Shown here: piece after piece, positions 6,150 to 7,039 of the stretch
Layout of the letters: every line of letters starts with the position of its first letter
Numbering within the stretch: position 1 is the first letter of the stretch
Assembly (NCBI GenBank): GCA_030430725.1
Contig: JAUIKP010000167.1
Location: 1 to 7,039, forward strand
DNA length: 7,039 bases
Direction: 5' to 3'
From: Nitrospiria bacterium
Lineage (GTDB): Bacteria > Nitrospirota > Nitrospiria > Nitrospirales > UBA8639
The notes under the pieces: generated by a model
Database searches by the model: none
Told to the model about the DNA's origin: nothing
Seen by the model: only the letters and a program-made list of their open reading frames with translations
Position numbers and translations under genes: made by a program

Positions 6150-7039
6150 TTACGGCATCCACATGTACAGCATTTGTGGTGTCCCTCCGGACAATACATT
6201 GAAGAGAGAATGCGCGTCGACCTGTGGGAACCCGATAGGTCCAATCTGAGGAGGATCGAACTGTGAGTAGATATTCTGATGAGTTCTCCCTCCCCTGGTG
6301 TAGGTTACGACTTTGGCCTGTTTCAATTCCGCTTCTTTTTTAGCCAGATCAATGGCCTCATCTAAATACCCAATGCTATCCACAAGACCTTTGGCTTTGG
6401 CAATATCGGCGGTAAAAATCCGTCCGTCAGCTAGCATACGAATCTGCTCCATGCTTAATCCGGGTCTTCCCTCTTTCACCACCCCAAGGAACTGTTCAAA
6501 CAAATGATCAATGGTCCCTTGGAAAATAGCCCGCTCGTCATCATCCATGGGCCGGAATGGAGAGCCCATAGATTTTTTAGGACCCGAAACAATCGTCGCC
6601 GGGAGGACACCGACTTTTTCCAACAGCCCTTCTGCATTCATGGTGACCATTATGACCCCGATACTTCCGGTGATGGTCGAGGGATGCGCAAGAATATGGT
6701 CGGCGGCCATCGCAATGTAATACCCGCCGGAAGTACCCAAATCCATAATAGCCGCAATCACAGGCACATGGCGTTTTTTCTTAAAGACTCTCAACTCATG
6801 ATATACCAAATCTGATGCCGTGACCGATCCTCCCGGAGTATTTATTCGAAGGACGATGGCTTTGATATGTTCATCCTTCTCGGCTTTGGTTAATTCCTCC
6901 TTGATTCGTGCGGGAAGACTGGGTTCCTCTAAGATACCCGATGCTTTGCCCGTCGTCAGCATGCCGGAGATATCAATCAACAACACCTTATCCTTTCCCT
7001 CACCGGATATGACGGCTTCCTGAAGTTTTCCTCCCCCAG
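6150..7039 (-). CDS. sppA: Signal peptide peptidase SppA, single-domain (36K) type, N-terminus outside window
   Basis: Membrane-anchored Ser/Lys protease of family S49 that degrades signal peptides left in the membrane after secretion. The frame stays open to the right edge. The 17 residues before the in-frame GTG at 6986 (ending VISGEGKDK) are typical SppA sequence, so that GTG is not the start, and the N-terminal membrane anchor lies beyond the window. About 295 residues are visible. Counting from V1 at 6986, VLLIDISG (1-8), LRINTPGGSV (46-55), LGTSGGYYIAMAAD (83-96) with nucleophile S86, TGSIGVIM (106-113) and SGPKKSMGSP (134-143) with general-base K138 all match. Ser and Lys are assigned by analogy with Bacillus subtilis SppA (S147, K199, from memory). 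The length fits the short form that assembles as an oligomer, not the duplicated 67K E. coli form. The TAA stop at 6150 is 18 bases from the first possible start of the M48 gene, so co-transcription is likely. Confidence 0.93.
   Translation of the reverse strand, partial: GGGKLQEAVISGEGKDKVLLIDISGMLTTGKASGILEEPSLPARIKEELTKAEKDEHIKAIVLRINTPGGSVTASDLVYHELRVFKKKRHVPVIAAIMDLGTSGGYYIAMAADHILAHPSTITGSIGVIMVTMNAEGLLEKVGVLPATIVSGPKKSMGSPFRPMDDDERAIFQGTIDHLFEQFLGVVKEGRPGLSMEQIRMLADGRIFTADIAKAKGLVDSIGYLDEAIDLAKKEAELKQAKVVTYTRGGRTHQNIYSQFDPPQIGPIGFPQVDAHSLFNVLSGGTPQMLYMWMP

Noticed and set aside
6984..6986. GTG at 6986 as the sppA start
   Set aside because: The frame continues to the window edge with typical SppA sequence, and a start here would remove the membrane anchor.
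1..7039. A defence system, mobile element, CRISPR array or other novel system
   Set aside because: All coding space is taken by recognisable core genes with intact family motifs. There are no direct repeats, transposase fragments, tRNA genes or unusual-composition islands that I can see.

Overview
This window looks like ordinary core chromosome of a Gram-negative-type bacterium. It holds six protein genes packed almost end to end, with no RNA gene, mobile element, CRISPR array or horizontally acquired island that I can see. Base composition looks moderate (near 50% G+C by eye, not computed) and even across the genes. The lipobox on the M48 peptidase, the SppA-type protease and a biotin pathway transaminase fit a diderm free-living bacterium. 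The mix resembles Nitrospirota or deltaproteobacterial chromosomes, but that placement is a low-confidence impression without a database search.

Layout: positions 1-553 on the plus strand are the 3' part of bioA, a biotin synthesis aminotransferase whose 5' end lies left of the window. Everything else is on the minus strand and is transcribed right to left as one apparent operon: sppA (truncated by the right edge, 7039-6150), an M48 metallopeptidase lipoprotein (6131-5217), carB (5207-1899), greA (1829-1353) and a SAM hydroxide adenosyltransferase gene (1350-550). Gaps between these genes are 18, 9, 69 and 2 bases. The last gene meets bioA tail to tail, and the two stop codons share the palindrome CTAG at 550-553. 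No stretch longer than 69 bases lacks a gene. I found no convincing intrinsic terminator or sigma-70 promoter, so the operon promoter is presumably to the right of the window.

Functionally the minus-strand cluster mixes three jobs. The first is envelope proteolysis: SppA clears membrane signal peptides, and the M48 lipoprotein probably does periplasmic or outer-membrane quality control. The second is carbamoyl phosphate synthesis for pyrimidines and arginine (CarB). The third is transcription elongation rescue (GreA). A small SAM-cleaving enzyme sits at the end. CarB keeps all the catalytic and allosteric residues I could compare with the E. coli enzyme, but its oligomerization domain is longer. 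The partner gene carA is not in the window.

I did not find an undescribed biological system. The points most worth a second look are a His-to-Asp change at a catalytic-triad position of the SAM hydroxide adenosyltransferase, carB preceded by protease genes instead of carA, a two-cysteine insertion near the active site of the M48 peptidase, and the CarB insertions.
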